This document shows positions 56,220 through 64,000 of a stretch of 64,000 bases of DNA, one piece after another; the stretch's first letter is position 1; every line of letters begins with the position of its first letter. The notes under the pieces are model-generated. The model worked only from the letters and a program-made list of their open reading frames with translations. It was not told where the DNA came from and made no database searches. The stretch spans positions 1-64,000 of the forward strand of contig NZ_QWVT01000013.1 of NCBI RefSeq assembly GCF_003570705.1. Direction: 5' to 3'. Origin of the DNA: Mesobacillus zeae. GTDB lineage: Bacteria > Bacillota > Bacilli > Bacillales > Cytobacillaceae. The position numbers and the translations under genes were made by a program.

Positions 56220-57758
56220 TTAGTTGAGTTGTTCATTCTGCAAGTGCGACATAAACTTAGCAAAAGCCCTTTTCCCCTCGTCTGTTCTTTTAAAAACGCC
56301 TGCATGCTCTAGGACTCTAGTGAACTTTTTTCCAACTTCCGTTTTTAAAAGCTCCATGATATTCTCTTCAGTGATTTCTTTGTACTTCCCTAGCATGTCT
56401 TGAGCCCAATCGTAATGTTTAAGCATATCCGAATCCCAATCCGCTTCCTGTACATCTCCAAGCATATACTGTGCTACCTTTTCAAGCTCTGTGGCAAGCC
56501 GTCCCGGCAGCACAGCCAAGCCCATCACTTCAATAAGTCCAATGTTCTCCTTTTTTATATGATGAAGTTCTTGGTGCGGATGAAAAATTCCATCGGGATG
56601 TTCTTCCGAAGTCCGGTTATTCCGTAAAACAATATCCATTTCAAAAAGCCCACCTCGCCTACGAGCAATTGGTGTGACTGTATTGTGGGGGGTTTCATTA
56701 GTGAATGGAACAATCCCTGCCTCCGGATCGCTATATTGCTGCCAGGTTCTCCAAATCTTTTCAGTAATTTCGGCTACTTCATTCTTTTCACCACGGACTC
56801 TGATAACCGACATCGGCCAACTAACAATCCCGATTTTCACCAATGGGTATTGGGCTGCTAAAAACTCTTCCTCTATCCCTGCACGTTCAATGGCGAACTC
56901 AAATCTGCCTCCCTGGAAATGGTCATGAGAAAGAATTGAACCGCCAACAATGGGAAGGTCTGCATTCGAGCCAACGAAATAATGCGGGAATTTTTCTGTA
57001 AATTCCAAAATCCTTACAAATGTATCCCCTGAAATTTTCATTGGCAGATGTTTATTGCTGAAAATAATTGAATGCTCATTATAATAAACGTAAGGTGAAT
57101 ACTGGAGGTACCAGCCTTCTCCATTTAACTCCACCGGAATGATCCGGTGCGTCGCTCTGGCAGGATTTCGCAGTGTCCCCCGGTAGCCTTCGTTCTCCCT
57201 GCAAAGGAGGCATGCCGGATAGGAGGAAATGCGTGCGTTTTTCAGGAGTGCAATTTCCTTCGGATCCTTTTCAGGCTTGGAAAGGTTAATCGTGATGTCT
57301 ATCTCCCCGTATGCTGTAGGGGTTTTCCATTCAATATTTTTATTTATCCGGTCCATCCTGATATAATTGGAAGCTTTAGACAAGCTGTAGAAATAATCAG
57401 TCGCCTCTATAGGATTATTTTTGTAGTGGCTTTTAAACATTTCTATAACCTCAGATGGCCGAGGCATGAGGCAATCCATGATTTTAGTATCCAAAATATC
57501 GCGCTCTGTTAGTGTATTGGACTTAAGAACATCATTTTCAAAGGCCCAGTCAAGAATGGGTTTAAGCAAGATTTCCGAATTGCTGCTGACAGCTGGCTTA
57601 CGGTCTTCCTTCATAATTTCCGGATCTTCCCAATCATCCATGTTCAATACAGACAATATTTTGTTTCGGGAGTAAACCAGGTCTTCCTTCTCCAACAAAC
57701 CTTCCTGTACACCATAGTCCAACAGCAATTGAATATGCCTATATATCGTTCCGTTCAT
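56220..57758 (-). CDS. galT: UTP-hexose-1-phosphate uridylyltransferase GalT (type 2)
   Basis: Protein of 512 residues, the large GalT form of Firmicutes (class II), not the 350-residue E. coli type. Identifying segments are SYPACLLCRENEGYRGTLRN, LSHDHFQGGRFEFA and FHPHQELHH. It exchanges galactose 1-phosphate and UDP-glucose. First gene of galT-galK-galE(-pita-bread protein), with AGGTGGGAG before ATG 57758. The upstream motif matches that of the ROK gene. Confidence 0.94.
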   Translation of the reverse strand: MNGTIYRHIQLLLDYGVQEGLLEKEDLVYSRNKILSVLNMDDWEDPEIMKEDRKPAVSSNSEILLKPILDWAFENDVLKSNTLTERDILDTKIMDCLMPRPSEVIEMFKSHYKNNPIEATDYFYSLSKASNYIRMDRINKNIEWKTPTAYGEIDITINLSKPEKDPKEIALLKNARISSYPACLLCRENEGYRGTLRNPARATHRIIPVELNGEGWYLQYSPYVYYNEHSIIFSNKHLPMKISGDTFVRILEFTEKFPHYFVGSNADLPIVGGSILSHDHFQGGRFEFAIERAGIEEEFLAAQYPLVKIGIVSWPMSVIRVRGEKNEVAEITEKIWRTWQQYSDPEAGIVPFTNETPHNTVTPIARRRGGLFEMDIVLRNNRTSEEHPDGIFHPHQELHHIKKENIGLIEVMGLAVLPGRLATELEKVAQYMLGDVQEADWDSDMLKHYDWAQDMLGKYKEITEENIMELLKTEVGKKFTRVLEHAGVFKRTDEGKRAFAKFMSHLQNEQLN

Positions 57759-57793
57759 ACTCCCACCTCAACTTTTGTATTAATTGGTGCTTC

Positions 57794-57817
57794 TTACTTA
57801 ATTAAATTAATTAATTA
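57794..57817 (-). promoter_or_regulatory. Putative ROK operator upstream of galT
   Basis: The reverse complement of TTACTTAATTAAATTAATTA here contains AATTAATTTAATTAAGTAA, nearly the same as the sequence before the ROK gene (46317-46337). It lies between the galT promoter and start codon. Confidence 0.6.
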
Positions 57818-57829
57818 TCTTCACGAATA

Positions 57830-57858
57830 ATAATAGACTCTTCCAAAAAAATATTCAA
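57830..57858 (-). promoter_or_regulatory. Putative sigma-A promoter of galT
   Basis: On the minus strand TTGAAT (57853-57858), a 17-base gap, then TATTAT (57830-57835), about 70 bp before the galT start. Confidence 0.6.
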
Positions 57859-58009
57859 GCACTACCACAAAGTTTTTTATTGAAAAAGTATTAGACACAC
57901 CAGGAATTTTTTCTCATTTAAAGCGGGCGTATTTAATGTCGTATTAAAATAAAAATAAGAGAGTTTAGTTTGTTAAAGGAGAGAAAACTAATGGATGTGA
58001 TTACTGCCA

Positions 58010-58200
58010 TGTAAAAAGAACCACCTCTGCCATTTAGGGAGCCACCCTGAAAAGTAAAACGGACGATACGTGCACTTTATATGGAGAAGCGGGCATGATA
58101 GCCTTATAGGCTTAGCCAGCCCTAAGAATGCTTGCTTTTTGGCTTTTCAGAGTGGGAAGCTACAATTGAAGGAGTCCGCACCGTAGCCGGACGCGTTATT
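58010..58200. other. Non-coding structured stretch, possible IS end remnant
   Basis: No frame is open here. The piece 58015-58050 contains, on the minus strand, GGGTGGCTCCC and AGAGGTGGTTC 19 bp apart, resembling the repeated ends of IS21-like elements. Several hairpins follow: GGGC-N24-GCCC with inner GCC/GGC (58091-58122), an 8-bp stem GCTTTTCA / TGGGAAGC (58142-58160), and GTCCG / CGGAC (58174-58192). It may be a mobile-element relic or a structured RNA; I could not match it to a known class. The remaining parts of 57859-58332 show nothing clear. Confidence 0.35.
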
Positions 58201-58332
58201 TGTTGTTGCATTACATTATATTGTTTGATGACATTGGCTTTTCATTAATCTCTCCCCAAGTTTGTCGGAAACGCTATAATTATAGCTTGAAATTCAACAA
58301 ATTTTTTTGATACAGAAAGTAAGTTAAATCCT

Positions 58333-58564
58333 TCTCTAAAAAATTTGGAAGGTTGATGGCTGGAGCTGGAGCGGATTTTCTTGCAATTAGAGTTGGAGTT
58401 GGAGCAACAATCGTGTTGGAGGGTCTGTGGGAATCATTGTTGGCGTCCAATTTGGGGCCTTGTTGGTGCTACATTAAGTACCAAAGCCAGGGATAAAAAT
58501 TAAAGATATTGGAGGAGCTATCGGGAAAGAGGTTGGAAAGAAATTTAGATCAATTAGGAAATAG
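58333..58564 (+). pseudogene. Second, decayed copy of the glycine-zipper toxin tail
   Basis: Fragments in three frames match the copy at 44885-45202: GAGADFLAIRVGVGATI, then GGSVGIIVGVQFG, then KIKDIGGAIGKEVGKKF before a stop at 58562-58564. At least two frameshifts separate them. The following gene is likewise a related copy of the putative immunity gene, so the whole cassette was duplicated and then decayed. Confidence 0.5.
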
Positions 58565-58652
58565 TTCAAATAAAATTTTTCAATAGCTAAAATGCACTAT
58601 TTATAGCTGTATCTTGTCTTTTTGAAATTAGACAACAGGAGAATAAATTAAA

Positions 58653-58984
58653 ATGAAGACTATTATTAGATCTTTCGAAATATTATTATCAATAACTATG
58701 GGAGTGCAATGGATTTTTAGTATGACCCTATTCTTTTTAGGAGATACATACCTCAGATGGTGCGAATTTGGGACATATTCCCCCCAGAAAACTGGTTAGA
58801 GAAACTAGTTAACCTGCTAATGAATCTCATGATGGGTATCGCTATTTACTTTTACAAAAAATCAAGAAAGTTTGCTTGGCCAATTCGGAAATTTCTTGAA
58901 CTATTAACCCTGTTGCTAATGGGAATTGGGTTCATGATAGTAAATATGATAATTTCAAATTTCCTTCGCTTGGTCCTTCTCTAA
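58653..58984 (+). pseudogene. Second copy of the small membrane putative immunity gene, frameshifted
   Basis: The ATG at 58653 (behind AGGAG) begins MKTIIRSFEILLSITMGVQW, and the frame stops after GTYSPQKTG. The rest, LEKLVNLLMNLMMGIAIYFY to the end LRLVLL, continues in another frame. Compared with 45245-45577 one base is missing in the CCCCCC stretch at about 58780. The two proteins are clearly related along their whole length. After the stop, the next 45 bp also resemble the sequence after the first copy. Confidence 0.65.
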
Positions 58985-59082
58985 ATAATTTTTGAAAAAA
59001 GGTGTAAAGATGAACCTTTTCATGACTTGAACGGCGGCAGAACTGGATGTGACTATGCAAACGGAAATTCCCATTAAAAATA

Positions 59083-59104
59083 CGCGCCCGGAAATGGGCG
59101 CGTT
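59083..59104 (-). terminator. Terminator of copZ
   Basis: Stem CGCGCCC / GGGCGCG with loop GGAAAT, followed on the minus strand by a T run, directly after the copZ stop. Confidence 0.85.
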
Positions 59105-59109
59105 GGCTG

Positions 59110-59316
59110 TTATTCTACATCGTATCCCTGGTCGTCGATGGTTTCTTTCAATTGCTCAACTGAGACCTTGTCAGGATTGTAGTCGACTGTCACTTTTCCG
59201 CTCTCAAGGTCGACCTTAACGCTTTGAACTCCTTCTAGCTTCCCTACGCTTCCTTCCACTGCTTTTACACAGTGTCCGCATGACATGCCTTTAACGTTTA
59301 ATGTTGTTTTTTCCAT
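59110..59316 (-). CDS. copZ: Copper chaperone CopZ
   Basis: Single heavy-metal-associated domain, 68 residues, with the copper site GMSCGHC at residues 10-16. It carries Cu(I) in the cytoplasm and hands it to CopA or CsoR. It lies 20 bp after csoR and is the last gene of the transcript. GGAGGG precedes the ATG. Confidence 0.95.
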   Translation of the reverse strand: MEKTTLNVKGMSCGHCVKAVEGSVGKLEGVQSVKVDLESGKVTVDYNPDKVSVEQLKETIDDQGYDVE

Positions 59317-59336
59317 TGTGATTTTCCCTCCTTGTT

Positions 59337-59681
59337 TTATTTTTTCATCAGTTTTTGAATCGTGACGAGCAGTTCGTCAACAACTTCACTGTCGCCTTCC
59401 TGGATTCGTTCTACAATACATGTTTTCATATGGCCTTCTAGCAGCATTTTTGCTACGCTGTTCAGTGCTGCCTGTGTCGCTGCAATCTGGGTGATTACGT
59501 CATCACAGTACGTATCTTTTTCAATAAGTCCCTTAATTCCGCGTATTTGGCCTTCAATCCTGTTCAGCCTCGTCACAAGGTTCTTTTTCGTGCTCTCAGA
59601 GTGATGGCTTTTGCGTCCTGTTGTTTCACAATGGCCGGCACATGCTGAGTCTTCAGCCATTTCAATTTCAGGAATATCCAT
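59337..59681 (-). CDS. csoR: Copper-sensing repressor CsoR
   Basis: All-helical CsoR/RcnR-family repressor of 114 residues. The copper ligands (Cys-His-Cys) are visible as YCDDVITQ, then HMKTCIVER, the pattern that gives Cu(I) specificity. The N-terminal 30 residues are longer than usual and contain an extra Cys-His stretch (ACAGHCETTGRKSHH). It is followed by copZ and preceded by an operator at 59712-59728. Confidence 0.93.
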   Translation of the reverse strand: MDIPEIEMAEDSACAGHCETTGRKSHHSESTKKNLVTRLNRIEGQIRGIKGLIEKDTYCDDVITQIAATQAALNSVAKMLLEGHMKTCIVERIQEGDSEVVDELLVTIQKLMKK

Positions 59682-59711
59682 GCCAATCCCTCCCTTCCAT
59701 CCTCATTTTAG

Positions 59712-59728
59712 TATACCCCAGTACAGTA
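59712..59728 (-). promoter_or_regulatory. CsoR operator upstream of csoR-copZ
   Basis: TATACCCCAGTACAGTA, identical to the 17-mer upstream of copA at 62268-62284. It lies 31 bp before the csoR start. Confidence 0.7.
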
Positions 59729-59756
59729 CTCAAATGTCGGTTTCATGAAAATTGCT

Positions 59757-62207
59757 CTATACCTGCCTTTGATTTAGCTTCACTCGCTGCAGACGCAATG
59801 CATTCAGGACGACAGAGACTGAACTGAAGGCCATGGCGGCCCCTGCAAGCCAGGGTGCAAGGAATCCCAGGGCGGCAACCGGAATACCAAGCGCATTATA
59901 GGCGAATGCCCAGAAAAGGTTCTGCCTGATATTTCGGATTGTCTTTTTGCTCATGAGGATGCTGTCAGCAATGCTGTTCAAATCTCCCCGCATCAGCGTA
60001 ATATCCGCTGCTTCCATCGCTACATCCGTCCCGGTGCCAATCGCCATCCCGATATCCGCAACGGCAAGTGCCGGCGCATCATTGATTCCATCGCCGACCA
60101 TCGCAACTTTTCTCCCTTTGTCCTGGAGCTTTTTGACTTCTTCCGCTTTCCCTTCAGGAAGCACCTCGGCAATTGCGTAATCTATACCGGTTTGCGCTGC
60201 GATGCTTTCCGCTGTCCGCTTGTTATCCCCTGTTATCATAATGACTTCAAGTCCCATGTCTTTCATTCTCTTGATGGCTGCCCTTGATGTTTCTTTTACC
60301 GTATCTGCAACGGCCACTATACCGGAATACGCTCCACCTATGGCGACAAGCATGGCTGTTTTCCCGCTGTCTTCAAGCTTTTCCATCATAGGTATTGCAG
60401 CCTCAATGCCGATTTCGGATTCCGTCATCCATTTTCTTGTCCCAATCAGTATTTCTTTTCCTTCGACAACCGCTTTGATTCCATAGCCTGGGACTGCTTC
60501 AAATTCGTTTGGTTCATCAAGATTGATCCCTCTTTCTTTGACCCCTTTTACTATCGCTTCGGCAAGCGGATGCTCGGACAGTCTTTCGGAGGAACCAACA
60601 AGCTTAAGGAACAATTCCTCGTCCACGGCTCCTTCTGCCAGAATCACATCTGTCAGGACCGGTTTTCCATTCGTTACGGTCCCAGTTTTATCAAGAATGA
60701 CTGTATCAATGAGATGGGTGAGTTCAAGATGCTCACCACCTTTAAATAATATTCCGAATTCAGCCGCCCTTCCGGAACCGGCCATGATTGAAGTTGGTGT
60801 AGCCAGGCCGAGGGCACACGGACATGCTATGACAAGAACCGCGATCATTTTTTCCAGTGCTTCGGCAAAGTCACCAGGACTGGCCCACAAATACCAGACG
60901 AGAAATGTGATAGCGGCGATGGTAACGACAATCGGGACGAATATCCCGGAAATCTTGTCGGCAAGTCGCTGGATCGGCGCTTTCGATCCTTGCGCCTCCT
61001 CGACTATTTTAATGATTTGGGCAAGGGCTGTATCTCTGCCCACCTTGGTGGCTCTAATTTTTAGAAAGCCGTTTTTGTTGATAGTGGCACCGATAACCGT
61101 GTCTCCCGGTGCTTTGTCCACTGGTATACTTTCACCTGTGAGCATCGACTCATCAAGTGCTGAACGGCCTTCAGTGATTTCTCCGTCTACTGGAATTTTT
61201 TCCCCTGGCTTGATGAAAAGGATGTCGCCTTCAGCCACTTCCTCGAGGGGAATCGTCACTTCTGCACCATCTCTCAGGACTGTTGCTGTTTTCGCCTGCA
61301 GCCCCATTAGTTTTTTGATGGCTTCTGATGACCGGCCTTTGGCTTTTGCTTCAAACAATTTCCCAAGAAGGATCAGGGTGATCAGAACAGCGCTTGTTTC
61401 AAAATATAGCTCAAGCATATGCCCGTGCGATCCAATTGATATGATCGATAGGTACAAGCTATAAAAATAGGCTGCAGATGTTCCCAGCGCCACAAGGACA
61501 TCCATATTCGCGCTGCCATTTTTCAGCGCCTTATAAGCCCCAATATAAAACTGGCGTCCAATGACAAATTGAACAGGAGTTGCAAGCGCCAGCTGGAACC
61601 ACGGATTCATGAACAGTTGGGGGACATAGATGAACGATGTAAAAGAAAAGTGTCCTGCCATTGCCCATAGAAGAGGTAAGGACAGAATGAGAGAAGCGAA
61701 AAACTTCATTTTCTGCCTTTCAATCTCTTTTTCGCGATGATCTTTCCCTTCCGCGATGCGATCCGACTTTACCTTTGCACGATAGCCAAGCTTCTCGATT
61801 TTCCCTATCATATCCCGGACACCCAGTTGGGAAGGATTAAAGTCGATGGATGCCGTTTCAAGTGCAAGATTGACCGTTGCATTGTTCACGCCTTCCATCT
61901 TGTTCAAGCCTTTCTCAATTCGCGCTGAGCAAGCTGCACAGGTCATTCCGGTGATTTCCAGCTCTGCTTTTTCGGATGCGATATCGTAGCCAAGATCTCT
62001 GATTTTTTTTTCAAAATCAGCTGTTTTAACCTGTTCGGCATTGTACTTGATGGTTGCTTTTTCAAGAGCAAGATTTACATTCGCTTCCTCGACACCATCC
62101 ATTTTCCGCAGACCCTTTTCTATTCGTGTCGAGCAGGCCGCACAAGTCATGCCGGTAATCGGGAGATGCGCTTCCTTTATCTCTTTGGCCTTTTCCTGGG
62201 AGTCCAT
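59757..62207 (-). CDS. copA: Copper-exporting P1B-type ATPase CopA
   Basis: Protein of 816 residues with two N-terminal heavy-metal domains (GMTCAAC, Cys22/Cys25 and Cys90/Cys93), eight membrane segments with the intramembrane CPC motif in IACPCALG, the phosphorylation site DKTGTVTNG and the [11 protein letters not shown] motif. It exports Cu(I). The order here is copA, then csoR-copZ, which differs from csoR-copZ-copA of B. subtilis; both units carry the same operator. Confidence 0.96.
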   Translation of the reverse strand: MDSQEKAKEIKEAHLPITGMTCAACSTRIEKGLRKMDGVEEANVNLALEKATIKYNAEQVKTADFEKKIRDLGYDIASEKAELEITGMTCAACSARIEKGLNKMEGVNNATVNLALETASIDFNPSQLGVRDMIGKIEKLGYRAKVKSDRIAEGKDHREKEIERQKMKFFASLILSLPLLWAMAGHFSFTSFIYVPQLFMNPWFQLALATPVQFVIGRQFYIGAYKALKNGSANMDVLVALGTSAAYFYSLYLSIISIGSHGHMLELYFETSAVLITLILLGKLFEAKAKGRSSEAIKKLMGLQAKTATVLRDGAEVTIPLEEVAEGDILFIKPGEKIPVDGEITEGRSALDESMLTGESIPVDKAPGDTVIGATINKNGFLKIRATKVGRDTALAQIIKIVEEAQGSKAPIQRLADKISGIFVPIVVTIAAITFLVWYLWASPGDFAEALEKMIAVLVIACPCALGLATPTSIMAGSGRAAEFGILFKGGEHLELTHLIDTVILDKTGTVTNGKPVLTDVILAEGAVDEELFLKLVGSSERLSEHPLAEAIVKGVKERGINLDEPNEFEAVPGYGIKAVVEGKEILIGTRKWMTESEIGIEAAIPMMEKLEDSGKTAMLVAIGGAYSGIVAVADTVKETSRAAIKRMKDMGLEVIMITGDNKRTAESIAAQTGIDYAIAEVLPEGKAEEVKKLQDKGRKVAMVGDGINDAPALAVADIGMAIGTGTDVAMEAADITLMRGDLNSIADSILMSKKTIRNIRQNLFWAFAYNALGIPVAALGFLAPWLAGAAMAFSSVSVVLNALRLQRVKLNQRQV

Positions 62208-62267
62208 TATGGTCCCTCCTTTATATATTTCAATATTGCGTATTAGTTTCTCTTTTCAAACCAATAC

Positions 62268-62284
62268 TATACCCCAGTACAGTA
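62268..62284 (-). promoter_or_regulatory. CsoR operator upstream of copA
   Basis: TATACCCCAGTACAGTA, the same 17-mer as before csoR. It is 61 bp upstream of the copA start, in the promoter region. Confidence 0.7.
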
Positions 62285-62379
62285 TATGTCAACTATAGAA
62301 TTTTCGTGCACGGATTTTAAGGGATACGCAAGGAGATAATGGGTATAGGAAAAGTATTCTAAACTTTAGGAGGTTATCT

Positions 62380-63518
62380 ATGAAAGCTGTTACTTTCCAA
62401 GGGGCAAAAGACATACAGGTGAGGAATGTTCAAGACCCCGTTCTCCAGAAAAAGGATGATATTATCGTCCGCATTACTTCTACGGCCATCTGCGGATCTG
62501 ACCTCCATATTTACCTTGGGGCCATGCCAGCCCGCCCGGGATATGTCATCGGGCATGAACCAATGGGGATTGTCGAGGAAGTTGGCCCTGAAGTGACTAA
62601 AGTTAAAAAGGCGACAGGGTCGTCATTCCATTTAATGTTTCCTGCGGCCAATGCTTTTTCTGCCAGCATGAAATGGAAAGCCAGTGTGACAATTCCAATC
62701 CGAACCCGACAAAGGATACTGGCGGTTATTTAGGTTTTACAGAGCAATACGGCAACTATCCAGGGGGGCAAGCAGAGTTGCTGCGCGTTCCCTATGGAAA
62801 CTTTATGCCCTTTGTCATTCCCGAATCGTGCGAGCTTGAAGACGAAGCATTGCTATTTATGTCCGACGTTCTTCCGACAGCTTACTGGAGCGTGGAAAAT
62901 TCCGGCTTGAAGCCTGGCGATACAGCTATTGTTCTTGGCTCCGGCCCAGTCGGGCTGATGGCCCAGAAGTTTGCCTGGATGAAAGGTGCCAAACGGGTCA
63001 TTGCCGTGGACAATCTGGCCTATCGGCTGAACCATGCAAAGCAGATGAACCGCGCAGAGATTTACAATTTCGAAGACCATGACAAGCCAGGAGAATATTT
63101 AAAAGAAATCACACAGGGCGGCGCAGATGTTGTCATTGACTGCGTAGGAATGGATGGGAAGAAATCCCCAATCGAAAAAGTGGAGCAAAAGCTAAAGCTT
63201 CAGGGCGGAACGCTAAGCGCCATTCAGATTGCAAAAGACGCCGTAAAGAAGTTCGGCACCATCCAGCTGACAGGGGTATACGGCTCGGTGTACAACATGT
63301 TCCCGCTTGGAAACCTGTTCGAACGCAATATCACCCTGAAAACGGGACAAGCGCCAGTCATCCACTATATGCCGAAGATGTATAAAATGATTGCAGCCGG
63401 CGACCTTGACCCTACTGAAATCATCACACACAAGGTGCCGCTCGATATGGCGAGCGAAGCCTACAAAATTTTCAACGACCACGAAGACGATGTCATCAAA
63501 GTCGTACTGAAGCCATAA
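62380..63518 (+). pseudogene. Zinc-dependent alcohol dehydrogenase (formaldehyde-dehydrogenase-like), one frameshift
   Basis: Two frames together encode a medium-chain zinc dehydrogenase of about 379 residues. The first frame (to about 62610) has the catalytic Cys in ICGSDLHIYLG and GHEPMGIVEEVG. After a lost base near 62610 (an expected GGC reads GC within AAAAAGGCGAC) the other frame goes on as GDRVVIPFN, the structural zinc site CGQCFFC with a further Cys, the cofactor site LGSGPVGLMAQKFAW and the end. One missing G accounts for the break; a sequencing error is possible. The layout resembles glutathione-independent formaldehyde dehydrogenases. Activity is lost if the sequence is right. Confidence 0.85.
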
Positions 63519-63530
63519 CCGAAATCTAAG

Positions 63531-63556
63531 GGCGGTCCATGTGAACCGCCTTTTAT
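63531..63556 (+). terminator. Terminator after the dehydrogenase
   Basis: Stem GGCGGT / ACCGCC with an 8-base loop and TTTTA. Confidence 0.75.
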
Positions 63557-63571
63557 TTAGTGTGCAGAATA

Positions 63572-63935
63572 AGCTCTTTTCAATATCAGATTTATTGGAA
63601 AAGGTCATTTGCTTTTTGTTTGGTTTGGGGCTGGCGGATTGCGGATTTTTTTGCTGAAGAATACCTGGATAGTGCTGAAGCTTGTCTTTTACGATGAAAA
63701 TCCTTTCGGGAAGGCACTTTCCGCTCTCGAGGAGATTACCAGGGGGCCGCCTTTTTCGGATATCAACCAACTTTTGTGCTATATCAACCAACTCTTTTGG
63801 GATATCAATCAACTATCATCTTTATTGATCAACCTTCAAGTGATATCGACCAGCGAGCGCAATATATCAACCGAACCCTCTATCCTTAGCTCTTTCCAAT
63901 GCCAGATTCATGGAAAAAGGCCATTTGCTTTTTGT
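63572..63935. repeat. 48-bp imperfect direct repeat pair
   Basis: 63572-63619 and 63888-63935 are 48-bp copies with 7 mismatches; the conserved part includes CATTTGCTTTTTGT. They enclose most of the phased 21-bp repeats. No gene was found between them. Confidence 0.7.
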
Positions 63936-63967
63936 CGGATTACAGATACGCAATATATCAACCAACT
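63760..63967. repeat. Phased ATATCAACCAACT repeats, 21-bp period
   Basis: The 13-mer ATATCAACCAACT or close variants begin at 63760, 63781, 63802, about 63823, 63843, 63864 and 63955. The first six keep a spacing of about 21 bp, two DNA turns. The stretch is non-coding (a minus-strand frame of 199 residues exists but only reflects the repeats). Such GTTGATAT repeats recur between genes in Bacillaceae; function unknown. Confidence 0.75.
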
Positions 63968-64000
63968 CCCACAGTCTCCGCACACTTTCCAGTTCAAGTA

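Noticed and set aside
58010-58200. Known riboswitch class (for example c-di-GMP, guanidine, SAM)
   Set aside because: Core motifs of these classes are not present, and no suitable gene lies directly downstream.
60523-61464. Open frame of 313 residues antisense to copA
   Set aside because: It lies fully inside copA in the opposite strand; composition is Ser- and Ile-rich as expected for a shadow of a GC-biased gene, and there is no ribosome site.
63213-63812. Minus-strand frame of 199 residues at the right end
   Set aside because: Overlaps the dehydrogenase antisense and its N-terminus (VDIAQKLVDIRK type repeats) comes only from the phased DNA repeats.
63760-63967. Possible CRISPR array
   Set aside because: Repeat units are only 13 bp with 8-bp gaps and variable copies; no cas genes in the window.

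Overview
The window looks like a chromosome segment of a low-to-moderate GC Gram-positive spore former of the Bacillaceae. Shine-Dalgarno sites are strong (AAGGAGG type). There are spore-coat genes, S-box and T-box leaders, FadR, CsoR and CcpA-type sites, and a gene order from sufB through the met transporter and fad genes that closely follows the Bacillus subtilis yur-yus region.

Layout. 0.1-1.2 kb: a broken phage/ICE-type tyrosine recombinase. 1.2-6.5 kb: the sufCDSUB iron-sulfur assembly operon (minus strand). 6.7-20.2 kb: a small ORF, a YurZ-like protein, the methionine ABC transporter metNIQ and an O-acetylhomoserine sulfhydrylase, each behind a SAM-I riboswitch, then yusD-yusI with gcvH and the fadN-fadA-fadE beta-oxidation operon behind a FadR operator. 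20.4-24.9 kb: yuzL, fadM, two CotF-type coat genes, a RodA/FtsW family gene and uppP. 25.0-28.8 kb: a HesB/IscA-like gene with an in-frame UGA followed by a SECIS-like hairpin (candidate selenoprotein), next to a TupR-like regulator and the tungstate transporter tupABC. 28.8-36.5 kb: a two-component system with an 11-bp-phased operator, an orphan histidine kinase, a MASE3-PAS protein with no output domain, a broken cotX region and a PAS-kinase. 36.6-41 kb: bioY, then a tungsten enzyme module (MoeB/ThiF-like E1, aldehyde:ferredoxin oxidoreductase, MoaD and a small partner that also ends in Gly-Gly). 41-44.5 kb: T-box-controlled brnQ and a POT peptide transporter. 44.6-59 kb: an accessory island for beta-galactoside/galactose use (ROK regulator, GH2 glycosidase, sugar ABC transporter, pita-bread-fold protein, galE-galK-galT). 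It is bracketed on both sides by related, decayed glycine-zipper toxin tails with small membrane putative immunity genes. 59-62.3 kb: copper resistance copA-csoR-copZ with two identical CsoR-type sites. 62.4-64 kb: a frameshifted zinc alcohol dehydrogenase and a 21-bp-phased repeat region.

How the genes connect. The tup genes, the AOR, MoaD and the E1-like enzyme form a plausible tungsten-enzyme pathway: uptake, cofactor building, enzyme. In the sugar island the sites upstream of the ROK gene, the solute-binding protein gene and galT share one AT-rich motif, and a CcpA cre overlaps the transporter promoter. This suggests substrate induction plus catabolite repression. Product names rest on motif recognition and synteny recalled from known Bacillus genomes; no database search was possible.
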